Positions 50,401 to 63,878 of a stretch of DNA of 64,000 nucleotides are shown piece by piece. The translations under genes were made by a program, and so were the position numbers. The notes under the pieces are model-generated. The model made no database searches and was not told the origin of the DNA. It was given only the letters and a program-made list of their open reading frames with translations. The stretch's first letter is position 1, and every line of letters starts with the position of its first letter. The stretch is from Himantopus leucocephalus (taxonomy: Eukaryota > Chordata > Aves > Charadriiformes > Recurvirostridae). The DNA is taken from the NCBI GenBank assembly GCA_003993805.1, contig RSEF01000005.1, forward strand, positions 43,868,978 to 43,932,977, written 5' to 3'.

Positions 50401-53400
50401 GCTGGGAGACTAATCGAACGAGGGGAAATGTGGAGAAAGAAATATGTATTTCTTAGACTATCGTTATCAGTGTTATTATTATTCCTTTAATATATTTTCC
50501 TCCTGTTAGAAGAACTTAATGTACTGACACAGGAGGAAGCGAGAGGTGAGAGCAGATTTGATGGCAAGAAGATGAATGGGGCAGGCCACAGCAAGTGGAA
50601 CACAGGCATTTTGCAGAAGGAGGTGAGCTGCTGAACTGCTTTGGGGTTGCGGCATTTTAGCTACAAAACCAAGAGGCTGTAGCAAGCTGAATACAGGTCC
50701 TGAACCAGGAGCTACTGTTTTCTAGGCCCAGCTCAATTCACTCAGCAGCTGTCAACAAACCTCCTCTCCAAATGGTTCTTTACTTTCCCTGTGTAGTAAA
50801 ATAAGGATACGCTGGTCCTTGGTCTGTCTCACAGCCAAGTTTTCATGCACTATTATGGTAGTATGGGTAATACTTTGTAAATTCCCTCTGGTGTTGTATT
50901 TCCTTTCCCTCCTGCCTGGTCCTTGGCCTAGGTCTTTCATAATGGTACTATGACCCTGTAGTTCCAGTTTGATCCTACAGATGTGTACAGCACAGAGAAG
51001 AAAATTTAGCCTGTGCTGTGGTAAAACCAGAAATGGATGCTTTGAATGGGTATGACTTAGATTTAAGCAGCAGTCCTGTCTTATGTGTAAGTAGGAATAG
51101 ATCCCAATTGTCTTGTTTCCTCAGGATCTGAAGAAAAAAAGACTTAAATATGTGGTAATTAAGGGGTCACACCTTAATTTGTTTTCCCTTTGGGAAGAGG
51201 ACTACAGACAGGAGTACCTGTAATAAAGGAATAGACTTGTTTGGGATTAAGGCTCATGTTGCCTCTCTCCTTATTTCAGCATTCTGGCTGTTTTAACAAC
51301 GGTGAATACTCATTTTCCTAAATATACTCTTGTGGTGAGATAGTGATGGACATCAAAAAGGAAATGAGATAGAAATAGGAAGAGGCATGACGATTCCTAT
51401 GCTATGGAAGCATTTTTTGGTAGGATCAGTATTCCCTGAGCTCTCTGTTTTATTACTCTTTTCTGTGGGTATATTGGCATAATGTCCTCTTCCTTCACAG
51501 AGTAGGCTCAAGACTTGCAAATATGTTTAGGGTCCAAATCTTAAGCATAATTATCTTAGCTCCCAATTGATTACATTTAGGCAGCAGTTAATCCTGTTGT
51601 TCTCTGCTAGAGCAGTGCTATGTGTTTGTATTAACACTTATATTAGCATGTGGGTCTCTAGTGCCCAGGTTTGTTTCATTGTTATAGACATAACCTCATT
51701 AGAGATATTCATAGAAAAGCAAGATAAAACTGATTCTGTACACCTGATACATGCAACTCCTCCACTCATGTTAGTCCCATATACGTCTCCCAATTTACAA
51801 ACGCTGCTTAAGTTGTCCTCTCACTGCCTAATGCATTGCCATTTACTCTGTCACACTTTAGACTTGCATAATGAACTGAAGTTGTTCTTAAGCTTGTGAG
51901 CAATGGTTGTTCAGGTGACTGCTGCTGTCACCTGCATACTTTGTCTTGAGATTTAGCAATTTGTGGGAATGAAATTTCAAAATGTAGATATGCTAGGCAG
52001 GTCAGAATATACAACCTGTGCCTTTGGAGTTCCTGAAGGCATTCAGCTTTACCAGTGCCAGAGGAGGATCTATGCAGCAGAGCTTCTGGGCCTCCTCCAG
52101 AGCCAAGAGGACAGCTGGCCCCACTCTGTAACAGAGCTGTGTGTGGGTGCTGGGAATCAGCCATCAGGTAGGATCTCCAGCTGATCGACATAAATAAGAG
52201 TGCCAGGGTGGAAGGGGTAGATAGATGGGAGGAAGGAGGGTTGTGTGTCATGTATGTGCCTCAGAAAGACCTACTGCCATGGGAGCCTCTGCTGTAGAGG
52301 ACTTCTTCCACCCCTACATCTGACTAATTGTGAGGTATTGTATTGTTGCTTGCCTGAAGATGAATAATTCTTTGGTGCTCAGGTGGCTGATTACATGTTG
52401 TCCTTCTGTTTATGGACTCAAGCACAGCAGATAAATTTTTGCTTGCTTGGCTGTAGCATTTGTTGCCCTGGCAAGAAGAAAGAACCACTTACAATCTGCT
52501 GTGAAAAGGCTTGGTGTCTCTCTGGCTGCCTTTCAGCTAATGTCTGATGCTTGCAAGTTGTTTGTTTTTTCCTTTCTTAACTGAAGCCATGGGAATGGTG
52601 TTAGCTTCTGCTCCATGTGGTTCCTGGAGGGAAGGAGGGAGGAAGTTGGCAAGAACTGGAAAGGAGGCCAAGACCCTGGCTGTGGATTGCTAAGGATGAG
52701 GATCTGCATTATTCACTTTGGCCTTAGGGGATGCTGTAGTGATTGGAGTAAGTTGCAGCCCTGCAGTTTGCACCTTGCTCTTTTTATGATGGTTTGTACA
52801 GTTCTAGCTAGGTCCATGGGTCAGCTTGAGTCTGAATTACACTCTCAGTTCCACAAAGCCACATTTTCTTAGATGGGGCTTGGGAAGATCTTCTGCTGCA
52901 ACTCTTGGCAGGGATTTATGCTCTCCTGCTGACTGTTGTAGTGGTGGACACTAGGCATCAGAGGCAGCCAGAGAATTAGAAAGTTAAATGCCATCAGGGG
53001 TTCTGCTAGGAGGGGAGAGATAGGGTGAAAGGAGGGCAATGTTGTCACCTTCCCTGAGAGAGCTGCAGATTTAACAGGGCAGAGGATGTAAATAACAGTT
53101 TACAACACCAAGGATTGTTCTAGAGGCAGAGAGAGGTAATGGCACAGGCTGACTGTCCCTCTGCTTCTGTCAGGTTTGGTCACTTTGAATTTACTGACTC
53201 TTTCTTCTATACAAACCTGATTTTATGACAACAGCAGCTGAAGGTCAGGAGGATTTGGGGATTATTATTTTTTTACTTTTTTTTCTGTTGTTAGCTGTTC
53301 TTCCCTTGCTTTTTTGTCCTTCTAAAGCTGAGAGGTGGCTATCAAAGGTGACAGTGGTTAGGCAGTGTCATACCCCATTTCTTCCAATAGGACATTGTGG

Positions 53401-53875
53401 AGAAGATAAGAGGAGTGGTTACTATTATCTATGGGTACAGCTAACCTCCATCTGGCAAGTTGCATTTGCAGTACCCATCACATGCATTGCCTTGGAACCT
53501 GAGAGCATTTCAGCCCAGGAGCCCATGCACCTGCAATGGTCCATAAATTCAGACTAAGGATGTGGGGAGAAATAGTGAATTATTAACTTTACCTAGAAAT
53601 CAGAAAACCACTTGTTAATTACATCTCTTTGAACCAGAAATCCTCTCTTTCTACCAGTATATTTTATTTATATGACTGATACCTTTTAGTGTAGAACTAC
53701 ATGGAGGTTTTCATTAGGGCTGAATCATAACTTCATCATGTGGCAAGTTGGGGAATTATTCAGCAGTCTTGTGCAAATTCATCTGTAGAAGGCAAAGATT
53801 TAAAAAAAACAAATAATCAGTCTGTACCCTTGTGATTTCTCTTCCCTTATGCTGTCCAGGAAGACCTTTTAAAAG

Positions 53876-53975
53876 NNNNNNNNNNNNNNNNNNNNNNNNN
53901 NNNNNNNNNNNNNNNNNNNNNNNNNNNNNNNNNNNNNNNNNNNNNNNNNNNNNNNNNNNNNNNNNNNNNNNNNNN
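53876..53975. other. Assembly gap of 100 N
   Basis: Exactly 100 N, a common convention for a gap of unknown size. The flanks are ordinary intron sequence and give no clue to the missing content. Open frames running through it are artefacts. Confidence 0.98.
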
Positions 53976-56900
53976 TTAGTTTCAAAATTGTCAAAGATAT
54001 CAGTGACCATGAATGGCCGTACTCACTGTTCCTAGAAGCAATTTTTTTTTTTGTTGAAAGCCTTCATGTAAGAAAATCTGGCGGCCAGTTCTAGAAACTA
54101 TAGAATAATAGGAGGGAGGCTGTGTTTGTGAAAATGGCTGTTCCTTCTGAAAACACCAAGCAATGCTGTAATAGAAAATTCACATCACTGAAAAAGAGTG
54201 TGCTCCTATGCACTTGTTACTGGAACTTGTACATATATCTTGGAAGAGATATGAAGAAGTTAAACGTGGACTGTCCTGTAACTCTGGTATGGGGTCTGTA
54301 GTGGGACTGTTTTTTCTGATCACTGCTTGTAGTGATTGTTCATTTAACCGGCTCATGTTGTTCCAGGTGCCATTTCTGCTCTGTTTTAATGCATCTGGCA
54401 TGATTTACATTTGCACAGAGCAGTGAAATTTGGGCTGTAACCCACATGGCAGCATCAGGAAGCCAATTTTAACTTGATTGACCTTCTTTGGCATCAGACT
54501 TTATGCAGAAGTTCAGCCATTCCTGATTCTAGACACAGAATTTGCTTTCCTACTGGTGTGTAATTTGGGGAAACTCGTAATTCAGTTGATGCCTTTGACA
54601 TAGTGCCAAGTAGAGGGAGTTATCTAAAGCAATCCCTTCAGCCAAGCCTCGCTGGGTAGAGCTGTGATTCTTTGTTCTGCAGCAAGGGAAATGGGTGGAT
54701 TTCAGATCCCCTTGACCAAAGGCTTCAGTCTCTGGGACAGACCATGTGGCACCTGCTGGAGCACTGTGTATGCATGCTAACAGTAATGAAAACAGGTGTT
54801 AACAAAATTTCTTCTGAAGTGCCTTACAAACTGTATCTAAGGATTGGTTTTTTTCATCACAGATACACCTCATTATTGTTTAATAATGCATAACTAAACC
54901 AACAGTAGTTTGGGATGGCAACTAAAGATGCTTTAAACGTGGCCATGAAGCAAGAAGCAAAAACGTACAGAAGCAGGATATAATTAACCAAGTTGTCATT
55001 GCATCAGAACACCGCTAAATCAGATATTTAAAAAAAGGTTGTTGAATAGTCAAAGGATCTCAATAAGGCTATTACCTCAACAATGGCCCCTTCTGACATG
55101 CAAAATTATGTGCTCTGATTAAAGAGAATACTCCCCATCTGCATTTCATGGCTGTACTTTGTATATCTTTTTAACTTGTGCAAGCTTTTCTCATCCACAG
55201 AGACAGTAGGTGGCTTGTGGTTTTTTGGGGTGGTTTTTTTTTCTGTCAAGGAAAGACAGGTAACTCTGGACAACAGTGAAAAAATGTTCTAGCTAGGACT
55301 AAGTTAACTCAGTTTAGGCACTGGAGAACATTCTCCATATTAACTTGTCCTATTGCTTACTGAGAGTCACGCATGACCCCATATTAACATGGTAGTTATG
55401 AGGTTATACTGCAGCTGTCTTCAGAGGTAGCTGGGGTTCAGATTGGCGTAAGTGAACAGATGATGCAAGTGGCCAACTTCAATGGCAGAATCAAAGAGAT
55501 GGCAAAGCTTCAATGTTTGGGACTCAAAGACTTTCCTTAATGAATTTTTGCCATTTAGTAGGTCATCGTTCACATGTCTCTCTGATCACCCCTTCAAGCT
55601 GCCTCCTGGCAGGCTGGCAGATCAGGACATATGCTTGTGCCTGAGCTGCTTCGGGTCACAGCCTGTGCGGCAGTGCCAACCCCTTTAGATGAGCAGGTTG
55701 TACTGCGTGCTGGTTCCTGAAATGGAGCTGGGGAGGAATGGACACACTGTCGTCTTCGTTGACCTTGCTGCAGGGGCAATAACCTCTGGCTGGTGAGTGA
55801 GGAGGACAGCTGGGGATGCTAACATCTTCAACCACTGCTGCAAGAGAAAAAAATTATGTCAGTCAGAGCTTTTTATTGTAAACAAGGCTATTTCTTAATA
55901 TGGCAAGGCTTTTCAATGCCCTTGCAATGCTTTATTGAAGTTTCTCTGCATGGCATTACATTCTGTAGTGCCAAATGAAGATATGTATCCAAAGCTTTCA
56001 ATGGAATACAGTACTTTCTTCAGCAGAATATCCTTTTTCCCTAGATGTATTCACCTAATAACTTATTTCTGGGGCTGCTGTTCCTTCTGTGACAGTTCTG
56101 CCACTTTGAAGTCCTTCTTGAACCAGTGAAAGATTTTCATTAGCTGTCAAGGGTTTTCATTAAAATGATCTTTGGCTTTGACCTCTTACACTGAGATCTC
56201 ACACCCTGTGTTGGCATCCCATGAGAATGGTTTATTCATTGCTCCTTCTGTAGCTGGCTAAAATCTTAAGCTTCTGAGGAATTTCTTTCTCTTTAAAAAA
56301 GAAAGTCAAGTAAGCCTAATTATTTCCCTACCCAGGAGTGCAATGTTTCTTATTAAAATACACCTTGAGTGGCACACCTGCATGGTCCTCTCACTGAGGC
56401 GGAGATGCTTGCTGTGCTGTTCAAGGCTTTTGTAAAAAAGATGAGCTCACATGTGCTTTCCAGGCTTTACTGTGTCGTCTTTAGCTGCAGACCTGGAAAA
56501 CAAATCAAAGAAAAGGCATTCATGTCAAACTCTGGATTTTTTTTCTTCTAAATTAAAAAAGGCTTTCTGAGATGTGGAGCACTTCTGAATGACCTCCGCT
56601 GTGCTTTCTGAAGCTGCTCCGCTGTGGAGCATTTATGTGCTGTCAGCAGCAGCTGTCTCCCCCCAAAGAATTCGCAGTAATGTTGTTAGACTGCCAGGGC
56701 TCTGACTTAACCTTTTCTGTCTCGGCTTGCATCTTTCGTTTTTGTTTTTGCTCCCCTCTCTTGCCATTACATCACCACACACCATACTGTCTTTCTACTT
56801 GCTTACGTAGGTCTCTTAATTTCCACACCTCCCCACTGCTTCTTCAGTGCTTCCACCTTTTGTTTATTGCAATGTCATCTGAATACAAACCTTATCCACT

Positions 56901-59408
56901 GATATAGACTCACTCAAATGGAATTGCTTTTCTGGGTCCCAGAAATGCTAGGGACCCTGTAACGCCCCTGCCTGCTTTGAACAGTGTGCTCCCTTCCCAT
57001 TTCCAGCAGATTTGCAAAGTGCAAAGAGGATGAAGTTCTTCCCTGGTAGAACAGGAGGCACCTGCCTTGCAGGGCTTAGTCTTAATTTGACTGACAGGCT
57101 TAGCAGACAGTAACTGAGACCATGAAATGGGCAGGAGGTTTCAGAGGATGCTGTTACCTGTCCAGTGCATCTGCTCATGGATTCTGCATGTGTGTGCTAT
57201 ATTTCTCTTGGATTCTGTCCCTGGACAGTGATTCCCAGAGCGTGAGGATTGACTGCCTTACAGTATTATCCTGGCTAAGGTTCTTGCAAGCACCATTTAT
57301 GAAAACACCTAATCCTCCCAGGATGTTTATTACTCAATTAGAAGTGGTAATACAGCTGTATATTTCACAAAATATAAAATACTGGCATTTATTTGTTTAA
57401 AATCAGTTGCTTTTTTATTTGCCTAGCCTTAATTTTGTGTTACAGAACAGCACAAATGGGACTCTCTGGTCAACCATACCTGTTGTTTGATGTTTCCTGT
57501 AATCCAGTTTTACTCTCTTTTTCCAAACTAACCCATCCTCATCCATGACAACTGGCAGCCTAAAATTCAGTGTATACTGGAGAAGCAGATTAAGTCAGCC
57601 TTCGTTAAACTCCCGGATTCTGTTCAGAATGCTCTCCCTCACCTGTAACAGCGAACTTCAAAGCTAAGTCACATGTAACTTCACTTCACTGTAGTGACAG
57701 CAGTCACTATAGAGAGGTGAAAACTTAAGTTAGCTATAAATTAAAATAACCTGACTCTCTTCTTTCAAACTGAAATTAAACAAAACTGATGTGAATTAGA
57801 AATAACTGCATGCAAGAGAAGTAATAAGAATGAATGAGGAAACAAGCTTCTGATCTAGTTGTTACTTTATACTAACCTTCTTCCTTTTCTTTTTATGCTT
57901 TCTCCTTTGAGGGGCAATGACAAGCTCAAGATTCATCTTGTAACTATCTTCTGCCACCTGATGATGATCTAAGAATTACATTGTATGGGCTACCCTGTGC
58001 AGCCCAAGGGCTGTTTCTTTTCTGTCAGTGAAGTAGGACTTCATTTCACTCTTGAAATAAAGTCAGTCCATCAGGGATTCTTTTGTTGCTACAGAAATGG
58101 TTAGCTATGATAATCTGGGATTACGAGAATTGTGATTGTTCGCTTTGCTGCCTGTCACTTGCTAGTGAGCGCTTCCTTTCTGCTGAGCAAAGTGGCTCTT
58201 TAAGCAGACAGGCTGTGGTCTGACACTTGCAGCTTGGGTGAGAAACCCCCAGATTTGTTCTGGATTGCTAATACTCAGAGGGACTTTTTGCAACAGCTTT
58301 ATTTGGATAGTTTATTTCCAGAGCAAAAACAGTATTCTGCTCCTCAGAATTGCTTGAGATTACTCTTACTATCAGACAAAATAAGAATGAAAACAAGAGG
58401 CATGGGTTTAAGTTTCTTAACATTAACTTAGAAATGGAGTCATAAAAAGGGAAGTATAACAGTAACATGTAATTGTGAGTTGTATTTAAGAATAAGGATG
58501 TTTCTAAACTCATTCCCGATTTTAGCTGGGTGAGGGAGTTGGCAGCAATCTGCCTCCAAAGCCGTCTAGCACTAGCCATCCTTTCTCTGACTATTTCTCT
58601 CATCCTTCATGCACGCTGGAATATCTTTCCTACCTGCCTGTATTTTCAAGGCAGCTTCGGCCGCCATCCAAAGGTAGCAAGTGGTTCAGGCCTTCTCCAT
58701 CCTGGGGGCTTTTCTGGGATAACAATCCTATTGCCTTCTTTACTTGACACACACCTTCCAGCTAGAAAAAGATGTTTTCCAGGCTGTGCAAGGTTTTGGT
58801 AACTCATAATGAGAAGCATTTACTGTACTTCAAAATGCACAGTTTTACTTCGCTTTGAATTCCTTCTCAAGCTCACATGTAATACTAGAAGTACACCGAG
58901 CTTAACACTTCCTCTTTTATTCCTTCCTATGCTGTTTGTCAGCTTTGGGCAACATGCTGTTATACATGTCACTGCTGACATGGTTTTACATTATGGATAG
59001 ATGTCTACAGATGTGCAAAGTGGGACTGTCAACACGCTGAACTTCAGCAACAGAAAAGTTAGCTGGATAGTCATAGCTAGTATTTAAAATCCTCTTTATA
59101 GATGATGAAAAGAGATAGATCTCTCTAGAGAGAGATCATCCCATCCTACAATAGATGCCTAACTGAGGAGGAGTTAACTGCCCACTGGAGCTCCCTATGA
59201 CTGTAAAAGGAACCTGGAAAACTAACCTAAGAGTGGACATTTGACGTCTGGATGAGTACATTTCAGTATTATGATCCTGTGTCTATATAAATGAAAACAT
59301 TTTCTATTTTCTTTTCATATTTCCTTTTCCTTTGCATTACCTTCCTTCTTGCTTTTCTTATTTCCTCTTTGGCAAGAGCTAGGATGGGAGGTTATTAGCA
59401 GTAGAAAT

Positions 59409-59423
59409 AAAAAAAAAAAAAAA
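59409..59423. repeat. Poly(A) run, A15
   Basis: Fifteen consecutive A, preceded by 'gtagaaat'. It is a simple run with no adjacent retrocopy recognised. Confidence 0.75.
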
Positions 59424-62400
59424 TTTGACTATTCATGCTAAAGCATTCTTTCAAACTAGCTGGATTCACAGCCTCTTCCTAACTAGTTTTGTCTTCTTGA
59501 GTGAGGGAAGTTCAGGAATTCACTCACCGTTGGTACCACGTGATCTCCATCAAAACTTCACAGTCCAAAGCTGCTATAAAGAGACTGTAGCAGCAATTGA
59601 TAAACAGAACAGAAACATGTTTACTGTAACACCTTGTTTGAAAGTTGGCATTCAGAAAACTGAAGTTAAACGTTTAAGTAATAAAAGTACTACTGCATAG
59701 GTCCTTGAAGAGGTTGCTCTTAGCGCTTTTGTTCTTCAAGTCAATGATACCTGAAATGGTCATACATGTGAAGACAACTCACATGAAATAGAATATTGTT
59801 TCTGCTCTATGGCTTATTAGTGGAAATCCAGAACTTTCAACGTCTTCAGTTAACACCACTATCAGCCGGTGGAAGTTGAAGGGAATTAGAAAGGACTCTC
59901 ATGGCCTTGCACAGGGCCAGGGATTCTTCTGAGGGCTGTAGTTGAATTGACCCAAAGAGATGCTGAAATTGCCTTGAACTCTTGAAACTTCCTTTTGTTA
60001 TCACCAGTCTTCTCCCCTCCCTCATCCCAAACATAGTTTCTTCTGTAGTTAACTCTGAGCAGTCTTAGGTGAAGAAATTTGTGTTTTGTGTTTTGCTGAG
60101 TCCGTTCTTACTAATAAATAAATATGCAGTCTCCTTCTCTAGTACAGGCCAGTAGATAGGACACCAGAATCAACTCTCTAGGCCTGAGCTATATGATTAT
60201 AGGAGTCCATTGTAGGAAAACCTTACATGAGTCACAGGGTCAAGTCCCCCAGCTATTCCAGACACCATTTTCTATGGTCTCTTCAATAATGTTTTGTTCG
60301 CGGACTTTGCCTGACATTTCAGCATAATATTGCCCAAGGCGCTCTAACCTCTGTGTGCCTTATGTAACGTGGAATTGGTATTTCCTTTTGCTTTTTCTTT
60401 TTCTTCTTTTGTAAAGTGTTTTCAGATGTATGGCTGAAAAATACTAATTAATTGTTTGTATTAGTACTATCACAATATATCTGATGGATCTTTCCTCTGG
60501 GCTGACACATCTTCATGGAGAACAATGCAGAACACAGACAATAACAACAAAAGCCCTTCTTTGGGATGGTTTTTATTTATTCAATGCACCAGAAACCCAG
60601 CGGGCAGAATCAGGAGTAATAAGCTGCTTTTTGGATCCTGTAGAAATTAATATTGCCCTTGACAGGACTCAGTTCGCAAACTTCCAAATTGAATGTGCAC
60701 TTGTCTTAGCTCACAAGTATGGTCATGTGGTAAAATGGGTACTGTCTGCCCTCAGCCTGGAGCTGCAGAGATAAATGAAAATGCGTGTACAGCTCAGCAC
60801 TTGTCACTGCTGGGGCTGAAGGTAACCACAGCAGACGACGAGCTGTGCAGGCCGTGTTGCTATTCTGAGCTGTGTAAAAATAACTTCCATTTTCTTTTCT
60901 GAGTACTCTCCTCTTGTCCTGCCCAGCACTGTTCTTCCAGAGCCTTACGCAAGCCGGCACAAACTTGTTAGTGTTTCTGGGACAAGCCTCCGCTTTTGAC
61001 TACAGAGAAGCAGGGGACACCGTAGGTGTTTGGGAGCAACTGGGTGCATCTCCAGCAAATGAGTATTGCCTGGCACAATTATTCCAGTGCAGGGAGCTCG
61101 TATGGCTCTTCCCAGTGGCTGGAGTTACCAAAAGAGCATTGGTCAGAAATTACAGTGACCACACTCAGACTGGAGCTTTTTTGTTCTGGCTTAAAGGCCA
61201 TCTGTGTCCCTGCAGTGTCCCAGATTAGGGTAAAAGGATGACTCGCTTCTTTGGGTCATTACATTTGTTTAATTAAAATGAGTGTTTAAAAAAGAAGAAT
61301 GGGTGGCCTGAGCTCTAGGTCAGAGATAAGAACAATTAGTAGAGATTCTGAGCACTTAGGCTGTCAAACAAAATGTGATACCACTCTCCTTAGGCCCATT
61401 TTTACACACAGGCAGGCTATGTTGCTGAACTTATTCTTTTTAAGAAAGAATTTACTAAGAGCTTTATTGCAGACAAATATACCACATAATTATAACAGTA
61501 GTAGTACTACAGTAAGCCTGTGTCCAGCTGATCCTTTGTGGCTTTTTGTTCCCAGTACACACGTGTACAATTAAGTTATTTCTTTGAGCTGTGTAAAACT
61601 ATAATTGCAGATACCAGTACCATGCCAGCATGAGATCGTGTGGTATCTGACGGTTACCAATAGCTACTGAATGCTGTTAGTAGGTGTTTGAACTGTCAAA
61701 ACCAAATGTAAACGTTGGACTGGTGTTTGAAGGGATGTTGAAAAATGAGGTGAGGTGTATCACTAAACAATATCAGTCTGGATTAAAATATCTCATTCAA
61801 ATTTTTAATGGGAAGGGGGAGAATTTTCAGTCAATGTCATTTCTTAACTTCAACATTTCATTCCTGTGTGACGATGACTTTCTGTCACTTTATAGTGAGT
61901 TCCAGTTACCTCTGAGCCTCTGCCTGCTCTTATGTCTGGTATCTGCACTGCACAGGAAAAGGATTATTGCTTTTCTTAAATTAATTCTTGCAGTACTTTT
62001 TAATGTGTGGATAATTTGTTTGTGTCTTAGCTTCTGTAAAAGCTTCCCTCTATAGAGCCTTTGTTTTATTTAGAGGCTGAAAGAAAATTTTCCTTTAACA
62101 TTGCAGACCTTATACTCCCAACTAGTTTTGTCGTCTCCTGACAGCATTGCTCTCAAGACAGTTTTACCTCTTGCTTTCCTAATTTTTGCTGATTGTATAA
62201 GAAACCCTGAGGCTGGAATGTCGTCTTTCCCCTTTCTATCGAGACATGTGTCTCAGAAACAGACTGTCCCCAGCTGGAAGGACCTTAAAGGTGATTCAGA
62301 CTTTGAGCGTCACAGCAACTTCTAATACTTCCTTGGTTATTATTAGATGACAAGCTTCTGCATTGCTGGCATGTGTAAGCACCGGTGATACTGTGCTCAC

Positions 62401-62725
62401 TGAGATGGAAGGAATATTTTAAAATAAAAGATGATTCATTTTGCTAGTATATAGGTTTGCCTTAACCCCTTGAAGGCTTCACCTGCTTTTTAAAGACATC
62501 TGTGAATAAGTCACATGAATAAGAAAGAGACTGTATTTACTGCCTCTAGATTTCCAGAACACATACAGCGTAAGTCACTAGTGGTTGAGAGTCAATATCA
62601 TTTGTAAGATTTCTGTAGTTTACGTGAAATGAGTGGCTAAGTAATATATTGTGCCATAATTTATAGCTGATTTAGTGCACTTGCCTGTGTCTGCTTTCCT
62701 TGAGCTGCTGAAGCCTTTGGTAAAC

Positions 62726-62757
62726 CCACCACTGCTTCAGGTGTGAAGCAGTGGTGG
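62726..62757. repeat. Perfect hairpin, 14-bp arms with 4-nt loop
   Basis: CCACCACTGCTTCA, loop GGTG, then TGAAGCAGTGGTGG. All 14 pairs match. Outside the stem the flanks pair only loosely, so a full microRNA-precursor stem is not evident. It could be a recent inverted duplication or a structured RNA element in the NRXN3 intron. Confidence 0.75.
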
Positions 62758-63817
62758 AGCAATTTGCTGGAAACTAGTAGCAGTACTGACCTATAGCTTG
62801 GTAGAATTGATCCTTCATTTGTCAAATGTGGCACTGTAGTACTCCTCAGCTGCACAGCAGCATTGATATTATCTGCCATTTCCTTCCTCTGTTCATGTAA
62901 GGCATGGCTTACAGCTCACCTCTCCATTTTTAGAGTCACTTTTTCCCATGTTGAACTTATAACCATTTCTGTAGGAAACTTCCCTGAGGTCAGGACAGTA
63001 GAATACTTGAAGCATCTTCTGGCACCATCTTCTCTTCACCGAGTGCTTCCCTCAGGAAGACACTCAGTAACAGCTTCAGAGGCTAAAGGCTGGCTGACAG
63101 CCTGCATAGCTCTCACAAGGCTTGAGCAAAAGTGTTGCTAGGAATTTCAGGGCTATATTCTCAATCTAGAAAATTCAGGTAGCTCACATGCCTATGCAGC
63201 CAATGGAAAAAATGGGGTGAACATAAAAGCTGGTCCTTCATAACCTCTGCTATGTCAGCCAGGATGCCATCTTCCAGGAGACTTGACATCTGAGCCACTG
63301 CCACAGGAGATTTTATAGTCTTCCTAGAATGGATTGGAAAAATCCAGTATCCTGAACTTCTCTTATTGACGGGATGAGTCATTCCTATCAAGAAGAGTCA
63401 CAAGCCTGGAAATTTAAGTGGAAGTGCAGCTGAAAGTGGATCATTTGAGAAGCTGCTGGTTACCCAGTTTGGGTTTTTTTCTATACTGTTGCTGTTGTGA
63501 ATATCCCAGAGCACATCTGGATGATCTGGTAGCAATGAAGTGAAGGTTGGAGAAACTTCTTTGATGGTGTTGTGCCACTGTTAGTTGCCTGGCAGTTTCA
63601 GCCAATGTATAACGACTCAACAGAGCTAGCCGTGCTGCACTAGGACTTAAAGACTTGATCACATTAGCCTAGGAATGACACAAATATATGGAAGCACTGC
63701 CACAGCAACTTGTTTGTTTCAGGTCAAGGCACTGCAAATGCCCCTAGGTAATCAGATCCAATAAAAACACTGGCTGCCTTGACCTTTGAAGCTAATAAAT
63801 TGTGTTGCAATCAGTCA

Positions 63818-63878
63818 CGATTTTTTTCTTTCACACTCTCTTTCTTTCCTTCTGCCTCTCTTTCTCTCTTCCTCTAAT
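63818..63878 (+). repeat. Pyrimidine-rich low-complexity tract
   Basis: About 60 nt composed largely of CTTT and CTCT units. It would serve as a polypyrimidine tract if followed by an acceptor. The nearby sequence ('aatttatgcacttcattgg') shows no convincing exon. Confidence 0.6.

Noticed and set aside
53756..54035. Open frames running through the N block
   Set aside because: They are open only because N cannot encode a stop; artefacts of the assembly gap.
55590..55800. GC-richer stretch ending in a good donor (CTG/GTGAGT at about 55791)
   Set aside because: No matching acceptor with an open frame compatible with NRXN3 phase 0, and no similarity to the expected SS5 or transmembrane exons.
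59115..59140. CTAG-centred palindrome in 'gatctctctagagagagatc'
   Set aside because: Only 14 nt are truly symmetric and the rest is a TC/AG simple repeat; not distinctive.
60484..61241. Group of overlapping + strand frames of about 70-104 codons
   Set aside because: No family resemblance, no consistent splice sites, and frames overlap one another. Treated as chance in a slightly GC-richer intron segment.
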